Assembly: GCF_001938985.1 (NCBI RefSeq)
Contig: NZ_MKIN01000027.1
Coordinates: forward strand, 248,001-312,000
DNA from: Gillisella taibaishanensis
GTDB taxonomy: Bacteria; Pseudomonadota; Alphaproteobacteria; Rhizobiales; Rhizobiaceae
Direction of reading: 5' to 3'
Length of the DNA stretch: 64,000 nt
Shown here: positions 44,056 to 53,312 of the stretch, piece by piece
How the letters are laid out: each line of letters starts with the position of its first letter
Position numbering within the stretch: the first letter of the stretch is position 1
Translations under genes and position numbers: made by a program
The notes under the pieces: model-generated
Database searches by the model: none
Seen by the model: only the letters and a program-made list of their open reading frames with translations
What the model was told of the DNA's origin: nothing

Positions 44056-46338
44056 TCAGTCGTAGATCCGTTTCGCCGTGGCCACGCAGTCGAGTTCCTT
44101 CAACTGCGACAGCAGCTGGTTGAGCTGGCGCAGGTCCCAGACATCGAGATCAAAGGCCATTTCGGTAAAGTCGGCTGCAACCCGGACCATGCTAAGCACG
44201 CGAATATTGATGTCGAGGCCGGCGATCAGTTGCGCCACCTTGGCCAGCGTGCCCGGCTCGTTGATGGCGTTGATCAGGATGCGGGCGTGGAAGCGCGACT
44301 TGTTGGCTTCGTCCAGATCCCAGCGCACGTCGATCCAGCGCTCAGGCTCATCGTCATATTTCTGCAGGGCAGAGGCCTGGATCGGGTAGATGATGATGCC
44401 CTTGCCATCTTCCATGATGCCGACGATGCGGTCACCCGGCACAGCGCCTGCAGCGGCAAAATGCACTTCGAGATTGCCCGCAAGACCGCGGATCGGCAAA
44501 GGATCCTGCTCGTCCTCTGGGCTAGTCGCAGCCGGAAGCCCGCCTGCGGCGAGGCTGGCATCGGGTTTCTTGCCTTCGCCCTTCTTACCGTCCCCCTTGC
44601 CGACCTGGGGAAGCTTGAACATCATGCCGCTTGCCGAGCGCATGTTGAACCAGCCTTCATCCATGGCCGGCTTCACGGTGACACGTTCGTCCTGATAATC
44701 GGGGAAGACGGCGCGCAGCACGTCGAGCGAAGAGACTTCGCCGCGCCCGACGGCAGCAATCGCGTCTTCGACATCCTTGTGGCCGAGCCGATGCAGCACG
44801 GGCTTCAGGACTTCGCGCGAAAATGTCTTGCCGGCCCGCTCGAAGGTGCGTTCCAGAATGCGGAAGCCCAGGCCGGAATATTGCTTTCGGATCGCCATGC
44901 GGGTAGCACGGCGGATAGCAGCGCGGGCCTTGCCGGTGACGACGATTTCTTCCCAGGCCGCCGGCGGAACCTGCACGCCGGAGCGGATGATCTCGACTTC
45001 GTCGCCATTGTTGAGCCGTGTCACCAGCGGCATGATACGGCCGTTGATTTTGGCGCCGACGGTGGTGTCGCCAATGTTCGTGTGAACGGCATAGGCAAAA
45101 TCAATCGGCGTGGCGCCACGCGGCAGCGCGATCAGCTTGCCCTTCGGCGTGAAACAGAAGACCTGGTCCTGGAACAGTTCGAGCTTGGTATGCTCCAGGA
45201 ACTCTTCCGGATTATTGGCCTCGGCCAGCGCCTCGATCGTGTGACGCAGCCAGGAATAGGCATTGCTTTCGCGCGAGAGCAGATCGCCCTCGCCGCCGCC
45301 TTCGCCATCTTTGTAGAGCGCATGGGCCGCGATCCCGTATTCCGCGATCTCATGCATGCGCCGGGTGCGGATCTGCAGCTCGATACGCTGGCGCGACGGG
45401 CCGACAATGGTGGTGTGCAGCGAGCGATAGTCGTTCTGCTTGGGCGTCGAGATATAATCCTTGAACCGGCCGGGCACGACACGCCAGCGGGTGTGGACAA
45501 TGCCAAGCGCCCGATAACAGGAGGCAACACCGTCGACCAGAATGCGGAAGCCATAGACATCCGACAGCTGCTCGAAGGACAGCGACTTCGACTGCATCTT
45601 GCGAAATACGGAATACGGCTTCTTCTGGCGGCCCTTGACCGAGGCCTGCAGCAGGCCATTGGCGACCAGGAGATCGCTGAGCTCATCCTCGATCTTCTTG
45701 ATCAGACCTTCGTTGCGCCGCGACAGTTCCTCGAGTCGCTTGGTAACGGTCTCATAGGCTTCCGGATTGATATAGCGGAAGGAGAGATCCTCCAGCTCGT
45801 CGCGCATGTCCTGCATGCCCATGCGGCCGGCGAGCGGCGCATAGATTTCCATGGTTTCCTCGGAAATCCGGGCGCGCTTGTCGGGACGCATGTGTTCGAG
45901 CGTGCGCATATTGTGCAGGCGGTCGGCGAGCTTGACGAGCAACACCCGCACGTCGTCGGAAATCGCCAGCAGCAGCTTGCGCAGGTTTTCCGCCTGCTTG
46001 GCCTTTTTCGACACGAGGTCGAGCTTCTTCAGCTTGGTCAGGCCTTCGACCAGCCGGCCGATATCCTCGCCGAACAGTTCGTCGATCTCGGCCCTGGTTG
46101 CCGTGGTGTCTTCTATCGTGTCGTGCAGCAGCGCGACAGCAATGGTTGACTCGTCCAGATGCATTTCCGTGAGGATGGCGGCCACTTCCAGCGGATGGGA
46201 AATATAGGGATCGCCGCTTGCCCGTTTCTGCTGACCATGCTTTTGCATTGCATAGACATAGGCCTTGTTGAGCAATGCTTCGTTGGCATCGGGCTTGTAC
46301 TTCTGTACCCGCTCCACGAGCTCATATTGCCGCATCAT
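44056..46338 (-). CDS. rsh: Bifunctional (p)ppGpp synthetase/hydrolase
   Basis: A 760-residue stringent-response enzyme. The N-terminal HD hydrolase has HDTIED, so degradation is expected to work; the synthetase domain follows (about 230-360, with YRSLHTTIVGP). A TGS domain (PRGATPIDFAYAVHTNIGD) and a C-terminal ACT domain complete the long RSH layout. The frame is open to 46467, but MMRQYELVERVQKYKPDAN at 46338 (or 46335) is the family start, with GGAG ten bases upstream. It lies downstream of rpoZ on the same strand, as rpoZ-spoT in E. coli. Confidence 0.97.
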   Translation of the reverse strand: MMRQYELVERVQKYKPDANEALLNKAYVYAMQKHGQQKRASGDPYISHPLEVAAILTEMHLDESTIAVALLHDTIEDTTATRAEIDELFGEDIGRLVEGLTKLKKLDLVSKKAKQAENLRKLLLAISDDVRVLLVKLADRLHNMRTLEHMRPDKRARISEETMEIYAPLAGRMGMQDMRDELEDLSFRYINPEAYETVTKRLEELSRRNEGLIKKIEDELSDLLVANGLLQASVKGRQKKPYSVFRKMQSKSLSFEQLSDVYGFRILVDGVASCYRALGIVHTRWRVVPGRFKDYISTPKQNDYRSLHTTIVGPSRQRIELQIRTRRMHEIAEYGIAAHALYKDGEGGGEGDLLSRESNAYSWLRHTIEALAEANNPEEFLEHTKLELFQDQVFCFTPKGKLIALPRGATPIDFAYAVHTNIGDTTVGAKINGRIMPLVTRLNNGDEVEIIRSGVQVPPAAWEEIVVTGKARAAIRRATRMAIRKQYSGLGFRILERTFERAGKTFSREVLKPVLHRLGHKDVEDAIAAVGRGEVSSLDVLRAVFPDYQDERVTVKPAMDEGWFNMRSASGMMFKLPQVGKGDGKKGEGKKPDASLAAGGLPAATSPEDEQDPLPIRGLAGNLEVHFAAAGAVPGDRIVGIMEDGKGIIIYPIQASALQKYDDEPERWIDVRWDLDEANKSRFHARILINAINEPGTLAKVAQLIAGLDINIRVLSMVRVAADFTEMAFDLDVWDLRQLNQLLSQLKELDCVATAKRIYD

Positions 46339-46354
46339 GCCAAGGCTACTCCAT

Positions 46355-46399
46355 CTCAAGAAAACTGGGCTCAAGAAAACAGGGCGAAAGAATACCGGG
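46355..46399. repeat. 15-bp tandem repeat, three units, in the rsh leader
   Basis: Units CTCAAGAAAACTGGG (46355-46369), CTCAAGAAAACAGGG (46370-46384) and the diverged CGAAAGAATACCGGG (46385-46399). On the minus strand they lie 17 bases upstream of the rsh start and are in frame with it, encoding repeated PVF-type pentapeptides if translated. Confidence 0.8.
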
Positions 46400-46516
46400 G
46401 AAAAGACAAGCCGACCGTCAAAAAAACTGCCAAAAGAAAAAGCGCGCCAATCTTGCGATTGACGCACAATGATTTCTGGTGATCGTAGCGCCTAAACGTG
46501 TCGGTGCAAGAGCGTC

Positions 46517-46915
46517 TTAGTAGTCGTCGCTCTTTTCCGGCGGAACCAGGCCTTCGATGCCGGCCAGCAGCTCTTCTTCCGACATCTGGTCGAAGGCGAT
46601 TGTTTCCGGCATATCTTCTTCGTCTTCGCTGCGGCTGGTCAGCTGACCTTCTGCAACGGCGGCGGCATCCTGCTCCGGCTCGTCGACTTCGACATGCTTC
46701 TGCAGCGAGTGGATCAGGTCTTCCTTGAGGTCGTCGGGCGAGAGGGTCTCGTCGGCGATCTCGCGCAGAGCAACGACAGGGTTCTTGTCGTTGTCGCGAT
46801 CAATGGTGATCGGCGCGCCCTGGGAAATCTGCCGGGCGCGGTGACTTGCCAGGAGTACCAGTTCAAAACGGTTGTCGACCTTGTCGATGCAATCTTCCAC
46901 GGTGACGCGTGCCAT
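46517..46915 (-). CDS. rpoZ: DNA-directed RNA polymerase omega subunit
   Basis: A 132-residue omega subunit that helps assemble RNA polymerase beta-prime. It begins [20 protein letters not shown], and [22 protein letters not shown] is the conserved region. An acidic tail makes it longer than the E. coli protein, as usual in alphaproteobacteria. It precedes rsh by about 178 bp on the same strand, a linkage conserved in many proteobacteria. Confidence 0.97.
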   Translation of the reverse strand: MARVTVEDCIDKVDNRFELVLLASHRARQISQGAPITIDRDNDKNPVVALREIADETLSPDDLKEDLIHSLQKHVEVDEPEQDAAAVAEGQLTSRSEDEEDMPETIAFDQMSEEELLAGIEGLVPPEKSDDY

Positions 46916-47204
46916 GGTCTGTCCTTCTTTTTAATATTTATTCCTGAGGGATTGACAGATCGGATACAGGTATTATCGCCGGAGTTCAAGTTTTTCCTGA
47001 GGCCCGTTTCTGACGGATTCAACCGGGGAATTGTAAAAAAAAATCGGAAGCAATGAAGATTCAATCAACAGGCGGTTGGAATATGGCCTATCGCTGGATA
47101 GATAATTCATATATGATTAAATGATAATACATTGAGTCGGGCCCGGCCCGCGCCTGGGCCATAGAAGGTGCAGCGCTGATGTATAGAACAAGGGATGTTG
47201 AAGG

Positions 47205-47783
47205 ATGTTTGATCCAAGAGAGAAAATAGCGCTGTTTATCGACGGTGCCAATTTATATGCCGCGTCCAAGAGCCTCGGCTTTGATATTGATTATCGCAAG
47301 CTGCTGAAAGCTTTCCAGAAGCGGGGTTACCTGCTGCGAGCTTATTATTATACGGCTCTGATCGAAGATCAGGAATATTCCTCGATCCGTCCGCTGATCG
47401 ATTGGCTCGATTACAACGGCTACAAGGTTATCACCAAGCCGGCCAAGGAATTCACCGACTCCATGGGCCGCCGCAAGGTCAAGGGTAATATGGACATCGA
47501 ACTGGCCATCGACGCGATGGAACAGTCCGAGACCGTCGATCACCTGGTAATCTTCTCAGGCGATGGCGATTTCACCACGCTGGTCGAAGCGTTGCAGCGC
47601 AAGGGCCGCAAGGTATCCGTGGTATCGACCATGTCGACCCAGCCGCCCATGATCGCCGACGATCTGCGCCGCCAGGCCGATCATTTCATCGATCTCGTCT
47701 CGCTGAAGGCCGAAATCGGTCGCGACCCGAGCGAGCGTCCGGTTCGCACGACTGAACCGATGCTTGCTGAGCCGCATGTCTGA
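47205..47783 (+). CDS. NYN domain protein (LabA/DUF88 family)
   Basis: A 192-residue PIN-like nuclease-fold protein. The acidic residues of the family are in ALFIDGANLYAASKSLG, GNMDIELAIDAME and IFSGDGDFTTLVEAL. NYN proteins are predicted RNA-processing nucleases. It is divergent from rpoZ. Length and motifs match the alphaproteobacterial LabA-like group, which has no fixed name or substrate. Confidence 0.9.
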   Translation: MFDPREKIALFIDGANLYAASKSLGFDIDYRKLLKAFQKRGYLLRAYYYTALIEDQEYSSIRPLIDWLDYNGYKVITKPAKEFTDSMGRRKVKGNMDIELAIDAMEQSETVDHLVIFSGDGDFTTLVEALQRKGRKVSVVSTMSTQPPMIADDLRRQADHFIDLVSLKAEIGRDPSERPVRTTEPMLAEPHV

Positions 47784-48309
47784 TCAAGAGGCCGGTTCGA
47801 TCCAGCCGTTAGTTTGACCGGTCCGCCAGGGCCGATCGCATGGGAGCCGCGCCTGCAGCCAAGGGCGCGACCCCCGTTCTGATGTTTTCTCCAGGCAATT
47901 GTGCTTGACACTCATCGCGCCCGCCCTTTGGCATGCCTAGTGTCCGTTACCGCCCGCCGTGACGGGAAACAGCCATTTCTTTGATAATTGTGACGCATAT
48001 CACAATAAAATCATCTTGCGCCGTTTTGGGTGCAATCCCATCGTAGCCCCCTGTATCTATTGCCTTATCGCGGTTCTCACCCCTGTTGGTTTTCAAGGGT
48101 TAGGCTTTGAATTGTTCTGCGCCCCGCCCATCACGCATGCGCCGCGTTATTCTCTTATTAAAGATCAAGCTATTAACCTTTGGGCAGGAGACGGATCCGG
48201 TCGCTCGCGCAACCGTAAAATAGGTTAGAGCGCGGGTATGGGTGGCATCAGGAAAGCCGCCGGTGATGTCACGACCATGGTTCAAAAACGATTTTCAGCG
48301 CGGTGATTT
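47784..48309. other. Gene-free leader region of the chemoreceptor
   Basis: 526 bp with no credible ORF. The 3' part (about 48130-48230) is AT-rich and likely holds the promoter of the chemoreceptor gene. I see no RNA gene or repeat here. Confidence 0.5.
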
Positions 48310-49836
48310 ATGACGACGGTATCCAAAGATATGTTCTCCGGAAATAACAGTGATCTTCGCGAAAGAATGGCTTTCCTGCATCTGACGGCTGAGGATCTCA
48401 GGACCGTCGCCGCCTTGCAGCCAATCGTCGCCCAGTCTATCGGCCCGACCCTCGACGCATTTTATAATACTGCCAAGCAGCATCCCGACGCGGCGAAGTT
48501 CTTCTCCAGCGACAGTCACATCGCCCATGCCAAGCAGAAGCAGATCCAACATTGGAGCCATCTTCTCTCCGGCCATCTCGACGGCGTCTATGTCGCTTCG
48601 GCCACAACGATCGGCCATACCCATGCGCGTCTCGGGCTCGACCCGCGGTGGTATATCGAAGGTTATGGGCTTATCCTGTCCGGTCTCGTTTCCGCAGTTT
48701 TGGAAAACGAACTACGCGGCCTGTTTACCGGTCGACTTAAGGGCGTCATCCCGAAAGTCTCGGCGCTGATCCGCGCCACGCTGCTGGATATGGATTTCGC
48801 GATTTCCACCTATGGCGAGGCGCTACGCGAGGAACGCGCCAAGGCGGCAGCCGAGCGCGCTCGCGTCGAGGACCAGCAGAAGCAGGCACTGGCCGCACTC
48901 GACACGGCGCTGGCAGCACTGAGCAACGGCGACCTGACGGCAACGATCAACACGCCGCTCGCCGAGCAATACGAGGCATTGCGTGCCAATTTTAACGCTG
49001 CCCTTGCCGCCCTCTCCGACGCCTTTGCCGATATCAATCATGAGGCCAGCCAGATCAATGCCAATACCCGCGAACTGACGCGGGCGACCGACGACATGGC
49101 CAAGCGCACCGAGCAACAGGCTGCAGCGCTTGAACAGACAGCCGCCGCCCTTGAGGAAATCAGCGTCATCGCCAAGCAATCGGCTGCCCGCAGCCGTGAG
49201 GCCCAGACCGTCACCAGCCATGCCGCCGAAGCCGCTGGCAAGTCGGGTGAAATCGTCGGCAATGCCATCACCGCCATGGGCGCGATCGAGGAAAGCTCGC
49301 AGAAGATCTCCTCGATCATCAGCGTGATCGACGAAATTTCCTTCCAGACCAACCTTTTGGCACTGAACGCCGGTGTCGAAGCGGCGCGTGCTGGCGAAGC
49401 CGGCAAGGGATTTGCCGTTGTCGCCCAGGAAGTGCGCGAACTGGCCCAACGCTCGGCCAATGCCGCCAAGGAAATCAAAGGGCTGATCGACCGCTCATCG
49501 CGTGACGTCGCTAACGGCGTTGCCCTCGTCAACGAGACCGGCGAAGTGCTGCGCACGATTAGCACTCAGGTGCGGGAAGTCGACGGCCACATCGCCGCCA
49601 TAGCCCAGGCTGCCCAGGAACAGGCGTCCGGCATGGGCGAGATCAACGCGGCGATTTCCAGCATGGATAAACTCACCCAGCAGAATGCTTCGATGGTCGA
49701 GGAAACCAATGCCTCGACGCATACGTTGCAGGGTGTATCAAGCTATCTGTCGACGTTGCTTGCCCGGTTCCAGACCGGCACCAGCAAGGCGCACGCACCG
49801 CGCGCAGCCACCTATCACCAGAGCTACGCCGCCTGA
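48310..49836 (+). CDS. Globin-coupled methyl-accepting chemotaxis protein, HemAT-like
   Basis: A 508-residue soluble chemoreceptor. Residues 1-160 form a globin-coupled sensor; HTHARLGLDPRWYIEGY carries the likely proximal heme ligand (His105). No transmembrane segment is present. A HAMP-like linker (LSNGDLTATINTPLAEQYEA) precedes the signalling domain, whose tip reads EISFQTNLLALNAGVEAARA. It should report oxygen to CheA as an aerotaxis sensor. There is no C-terminal CheR-docking pentapeptide. The ribosome binding site is weak. Confidence 0.93.
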   Translation: MTTVSKDMFSGNNSDLRERMAFLHLTAEDLRTVAALQPIVAQSIGPTLDAFYNTAKQHPDAAKFFSSDSHIAHAKQKQIQHWSHLLSGHLDGVYVASATTIGHTHARLGLDPRWYIEGYGLILSGLVSAVLENELRGLFTGRLKGVIPKVSALIRATLLDMDFAISTYGEALREERAKAAAERARVEDQQKQALAALDTALAALSNGDLTATINTPLAEQYEALRANFNAALAALSDAFADINHEASQINANTRELTRATDDMAKRTEQQAAALEQTAAALEEISVIAKQSAARSREAQTVTSHAAEAAGKSGEIVGNAITAMGAIEESSQKISSIISVIDEISFQTNLLALNAGVEAARAGEAGKGFAVVAQEVRELAQRSANAAKEIKGLIDRSSRDVANGVALVNETGEVLRTISTQVREVDGHIAAIAQAAQEQASGMGEINAAISSMDKLTQQNASMVEETNASTHTLQGVSSYLSTLLARFQTGTSKAHAPRAATYHQSYAA

Positions 49837-49927
49837 TTACCGGAACTTCGGCAGAATTTTTTGATACGGGCATATCCATGCCCGTTTTTCGGCGGCGGCA
49901 GCCCGCCGATTGCGGTAAAATTTGGTC

Positions 49928-50998
49928 ATGTTGTTCACACGCCCCACCGATGACCGCCTCTACACCGCCCTTGTCAACAGGGATGCGTCCTATGACGGCT
50001 TTTCCTATGTCTGCGTCACCTCGACCCGGATTTTCTGCCGGTTTACCTGCACGGCGCGCAAGCCCAAGCCTGAAAACTGCCGCTTCGAAGACACGATTGC
50101 CGCCTGCCTTGAAGGCGGCTTCCGGCCCTGCAAGCGCTGCCGACCGCTGGTTGCCTATGGCAATGCCGATCCGCTGGTGCAGGATCTGACGCAACGGCTG
50201 GAGGCAGAGCCAGCACGGTGCTGGCGCGAGACCGATATCGTCGCGCTGGGGCATGATCCCTCCACGGTGCGGCGCGCCTTCAAGCGGCGATTCGGCATGA
50301 GTTTCATCGAGATGGCACGGCTACGCCGGCTCAGTCTCGGAACCGAAAGCCTTGTTGCTGGCGACGCCGTGATTGATGCGCAGCTCGATGCCGGTTATTC
50401 CTCCGGCAGCGGCTTTCGCGCCGCCGTCACGCAATTGCTGGGTCAGGCGCCGGCTCGGCTGAAGGGCCAGCTCCAAAATCGGGATCTCCTCAAGGCGGAT
50501 TGGATCGAAACACCGATCGGGCCGATGTTGACGATCGTCGACGACCACGCGCTGCATCTCTTGGAATTTGCCGATCGCCCTGCCCTGCCCAAGGAGTTGG
50601 ACCGGCTGAAGACCCGGCAGGGCTGTGGCATTGCGGTGGGGCGAACGGCCATCACCGAGCAAATTGCCGCCGAGCTTGCACAGTATTTCAACGGCGTCCC
50701 AGACAGTTTTAGCGTCAGGATCGCGGGCCACGGAACGCCTTTCGAACGGCAGGTCTGGCAGGCCTTGCGTGCCATTCCGGAGGGAGAGACGCAGAGCTAC
50801 GCCCAGGTCGCAGCAGGCCTTGACCGAGCAAGTGCCGTCAGGGCTGTGGCTCGCGCCAATGGTGCCAACCAAATCGCCATCGTCATCCCCTGCCATCGTG
50901 TCATCGGCGCCGACGGCAACCTCACCGGTTATGGCGGCGGACTCTGGCGCAAACAGTGGTTGCTGAACCACGAGCGACGCATGGCCAGCAACGCATAA
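49928..50998 (+). CDS. ada: Ada: DNA methylphosphotriester and O6-methylguanine repair protein and regulator
   Basis: A 356-residue bifunctional alkylation-repair activator. The N-terminal zinc domain keeps Cys37, Cys41, Cys68 and Cys71, the first being the methyl acceptor. An AraC-type helix-turn-helix region follows (VRRAFKRRFGMSFIEMAR). The C-terminal methyltransferase active site is IVIPCHRVIG, with Cys322. It should take up methyl groups and switch on its regulon. The start is ATG 49928; the upstream TTG is unlikely. Methylated Ada would act on promoters not identifiable here. Confidence 0.95.
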   Translation: MLFTRPTDDRLYTALVNRDASYDGFSYVCVTSTRIFCRFTCTARKPKPENCRFEDTIAACLEGGFRPCKRCRPLVAYGNADPLVQDLTQRLEAEPARCWRETDIVALGHDPSTVRRAFKRRFGMSFIEMARLRRLSLGTESLVAGDAVIDAQLDAGYSSGSGFRAAVTQLLGQAPARLKGQLQNRDLLKADWIETPIGPMLTIVDDHALHLLEFADRPALPKELDRLKTRQGCGIAVGRTAITEQIAAELAQYFNGVPDSFSVRIAGHGTPFERQVWQALRAIPEGETQSYAQVAAGLDRASAVRAVARANGANQIAIVIPCHRVIGADGNLTGYGGGLWRKQWLLNHERRMASNA

Positions 50999-51228
50999 AT
51001 TTTTATGATCATTGGTATCAGAAACATTCGCTGGACGAATTGACGCAGCTCCGGCATTTATCGCCACGTTCACTGGCAGCGCGGAAATCTCTGGAAACAG
51101 CATGAACGGCATTAGGCCGACATGCTGCCGGTCTGCCGCCCTTTTCACCCTCAACCCCAATCGCCAGCCTGCGCGTTTCCTTTGAAACGCAGGCTCCTGT
51201 TCTCGTGCTCGCTCGAAAGGAAAAGCTC

Positions 51229-51513
51229 ATGCGCACGACAGATCCGACGAATAACAGTGTTGTCACGGTGCCCACGCGCGGCTTTGCCCGCCGTTTCGCT
51301 CCGGCTTATCGCTGGATCATGTCGGTTCTGACCGGCGTGATCCTGCAGCGGGCCAAGCGAACACCCAGCAATGATCTGAGCAACCTCAACGCCCATCAAT
51401 TGCGCGATCTGGGGCTTGATCACCGCGATCCTATGTTCCGCGAGGAACAGGAGCGGCAACGCCAAGCCCGGCTTGCTGCCTATGCGTTTCTGACAGGCAT
51501 GAGCGGCCGGTAA
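51229..51513 (+). CDS. DUF1127 domain small protein
   Basis: A 94-residue basic protein with the DUF1127 motif NDLSNLNAHQLRDLGLDHRD near residues 48-67. DUF1127 proteins in alphaproteobacteria are small, Arg-rich, and some bind RNA and affect phosphate or stress physiology. AAAGGA precedes ATG 51229. It converges on smpB across a hairpin. Confidence 0.85.
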   Translation: MRTTDPTNNSVVTVPTRGFARRFAPAYRWIMSVLTGVILQRAKRTPSNDLSNLNAHQLRDLGLDHRDPMFREEQERQRQARLAAYAFLTGMSGR

Positions 51514-51546
51514 AAGGCTGCTTGCCGTAGAACACAGCACCACGCT

Positions 51547-51574
51547 CGGATGTCGCCCTCATGGGCGGCATCCG
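51547..51574. terminator. Bidirectional hairpin between DUF1127 gene and smpB
   Basis: CGGATGTCGCCC (51547-51558), loop TCAT, GGGCGGCATCCG (51563-51574): a 12-bp stem with one G-T mismatch, between two convergent genes. No strong T-run follows on either side. Confidence 0.55.
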
Positions 51575-51629
51575 TCGGATTCATATGGTTTTCTTGCAGA
51601 GTTAAAATCGATGAGCGGAGGCTTGTGCC

Positions 51630-52106
51630 TCAGCCGGTCTTCAGCAGCCGGCTCTTCTGGCGATTCCAGTCGCGTTCCTTCTCGGTCTCGCGCTTGTCGT
51701 GCAGCTTTTTGCCCTTGGCGAGAGCCAGTTCCAGCTTGGCACGGCCCTTTTCGTTGAAGTAGATCTTCAACGGCACCAGCGTCATACCCTCACGATTGAT
51801 GGAGACACGCAGGCGGTTGATCTCACGCTTGCTCAACAGCAGCTTGCGGCGGCGGCGCGGTTCGTGATTGAAACGGTTGGCCTGTAGATATTCCGGCAGA
51901 TGCGAGTTGATCAGCCAGATCTCGTTGCCCTCGTCCGATGCATAGGATTCGGCAATATTGGCCTTGCCTTCGCGCAGAGACTTAACCTCGGTTCCGGTCA
52001 GAACCAGGCCCGCTTCATAAGTGTCGATGATCTCGTAGTTAAAGCGCGCCTTGCGATTTTCCGCGACGATCTTGTTGATGGTGCGCTGGCTGCCTCTGGG
52101 TGCCAT
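51630..52106 (-). CDS. smpB: SsrA-binding protein
   Basis: A 158-residue OB-fold protein needed for tmRNA-mediated ribosome rescue. The N-terminus [20 protein letters not shown], the core ETGL-type motif [19 protein letters not shown], and the basic C-terminal tail ([19 protein letters not shown]) are as expected. It follows dapA on the same strand. No ssrA RNA is found beside it. Confidence 0.97.
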   Translation of the reverse strand: MAPRGSQRTINKIVAENRKARFNYEIIDTYEAGLVLTGTEVKSLREGKANIAESYASDEGNEIWLINSHLPEYLQANRFNHEPRRRRKLLLSKREINRLRVSINREGMTLVPLKIYFNEKGRAKLELALAKGKKLHDKRETEKERDWNRQKSRLLKTG

Positions 52107-52213
52107 GAACTCTGTCCAATCCGACTATTTTCTTGCTTTTCGTTGAATGCCGGCGGGTCAATGCTCCGGTCTGCCAACTCTAATGTAATATAGCCGCGTC
52201 CCGATTGGAAGAA

Positions 52214-52235
52214 GCCGGGGCATATCCGCCCCGGC
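52214..52235 (-). terminator. Terminator-like hairpin after dapA
   Basis: GCCGGGGC (52214-52221), loop ATATCC, GCCCCGGC (52228-52235): a perfect 8-bp GC stem just past the dapA stop, before smpB. TTCTTCC follows rather than a T-run. Confidence 0.6.
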
Positions 52236-52241
52236 AACAGC

Positions 52242-53126
52242 TCAATTCATCAATCCCGCATGCTGAAGCGCGGCATCGATGGCCGCCTCGGTCGAGGCTT
52301 CCAGCGTCGACAGCAGCGGCAGGCGGACGGTGCGGCCCATGCGGCCGAGCCTGGACAGCGCATATTTGGCGCCGCAAAGTCCCGGCTCCAGGAAGATCGC
52401 CTTGTGCAGCGGCATCAACCGGTCCTGATAGGCCAGCGCCTTGGCAAAGTCCCCGGCCAGCGTCGCCGCCTGGAATTCGGCACACAGCCGTGGTGCCACA
52501 TTGGCGGTCACGGAAATACAGCCGACGCCGCCATGGGCGTTGAAACCGAGCGCGGTGGCATCCTCACCTGACAGCTGGATGAAATCAGAGCCGCAGGTGA
52601 TGCGCTGTTCCGACACCCGCTCCAGCTTGCCGGTCGCATCCTTGACGCCGACAATGGTCTTATGAGCGGCCGCAAGCTTGCCCATTGTCTCCGGGCTCAT
52701 GTCGATCACCGAGCGCGGCGGAATATTGTAGATGATGATCGGCAGCGACACGGCTTCGGCGATTGCCGAGAAATGGGCGATCAGCCCCTTCTGGGTCGGC
52801 TTGTTATAATAAGGTGTCACGACAAGCACGGCATCGGCACCAGCCTTTTCGGCATGCTGGGCCAGATCGATGGCTTCGAGCGTGTTGTTGGAGCCGGCGC
52901 CGGCGATAACAGGCACGCGCTTGGCTGCCACCTCGATGCAGAGCTCCACCACCCGTTTGTGCTCGGCATGGGTCAGCGTGGGCGATTCGCCCGTGGTGCC
53001 AACAGGCACCAGGCCGGTGGACCCTTCGGCGATCTGCCATTCGACGTGGTCGGCAAAAGCTTTCTCGTCAATAGCACCGGTTTCGGTAAAGGGGGTGACG
53101 AGGGCGGGCATGGAACCCTGAAACAT
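52242..53126 (-). CDS. dapA: 4-hydroxy-tetrahydrodipicolinate synthase
   Basis: A 294-residue aldolase condensing pyruvate and aspartate semialdehyde for lysine and diaminopimelate. It begins [20 protein letters not shown]. The pyruvate-binding [10 protein letters not shown], the catalytic Tyr in [10 protein letters not shown] and the Schiff-base Lys in [10 protein letters not shown] are all present. The frame extends to 53192 without family similarity, so ATG 53126 is used. It is divergent from the lytic transglycosylase gene. Confidence 0.97.
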   Translation of the reverse strand: MFQGSMPALVTPFTETGAIDEKAFADHVEWQIAEGSTGLVPVGTTGESPTLTHAEHKRVVELCIEVAAKRVPVIAGAGSNNTLEAIDLAQHAEKAGADAVLVVTPYYNKPTQKGLIAHFSAIAEAVSLPIIIYNIPPRSVIDMSPETMGKLAAAHKTIVGVKDATGKLERVSEQRITCGSDFIQLSGEDATALGFNAHGGVGCISVTANVAPRLCAEFQAATLAGDFAKALAYQDRLMPLHKAIFLEPGLCGAKYALSRLGRMGRTVRLPLLSTLEASTEAAIDAALQHAGLMN

Positions 53127-53282
53127 GCATAGACTCCCAACGGCCACCACATCGCTGCCCAGCCGTAATTTCGCAATCAAACGCGGGCACATTACTGCCT
53201 GGCCCGCAGCCGTACAAGCGCGGTTCCCGTGGTTTTATGACAGATTTTCAATGGGAATTTTCGTCGCATTGACGGCTTTTCA

Positions 53283-53297
53283 TTAAGCATTCATTAA
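53283..53297 (+). promoter_or_regulatory. Candidate CtrA-type site
   Basis: TTAAGCATTCATTAA matches the TTAA-N7-TTAA spacing of the CtrA cell-cycle regulator site. It ends 15 bases before the lytic transglycosylase start (53313). The match is short and could occur by chance. Confidence 0.3.
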
Positions 53298-53312
53298 TCC
53301 GGGTCAGAGTTA

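Noticed and set aside
44047-46149. 700-codon open frame antisense to rsh
   Set aside because: Shadow of the Rsh coding sequence; no family motifs and no ribosome binding site.
52107-52241. tmRNA (ssrA) next to smpB
   Set aside because: The gap is only 135 bp and holds a terminator hairpin; no tRNA-like domain or tag ORF is visible.
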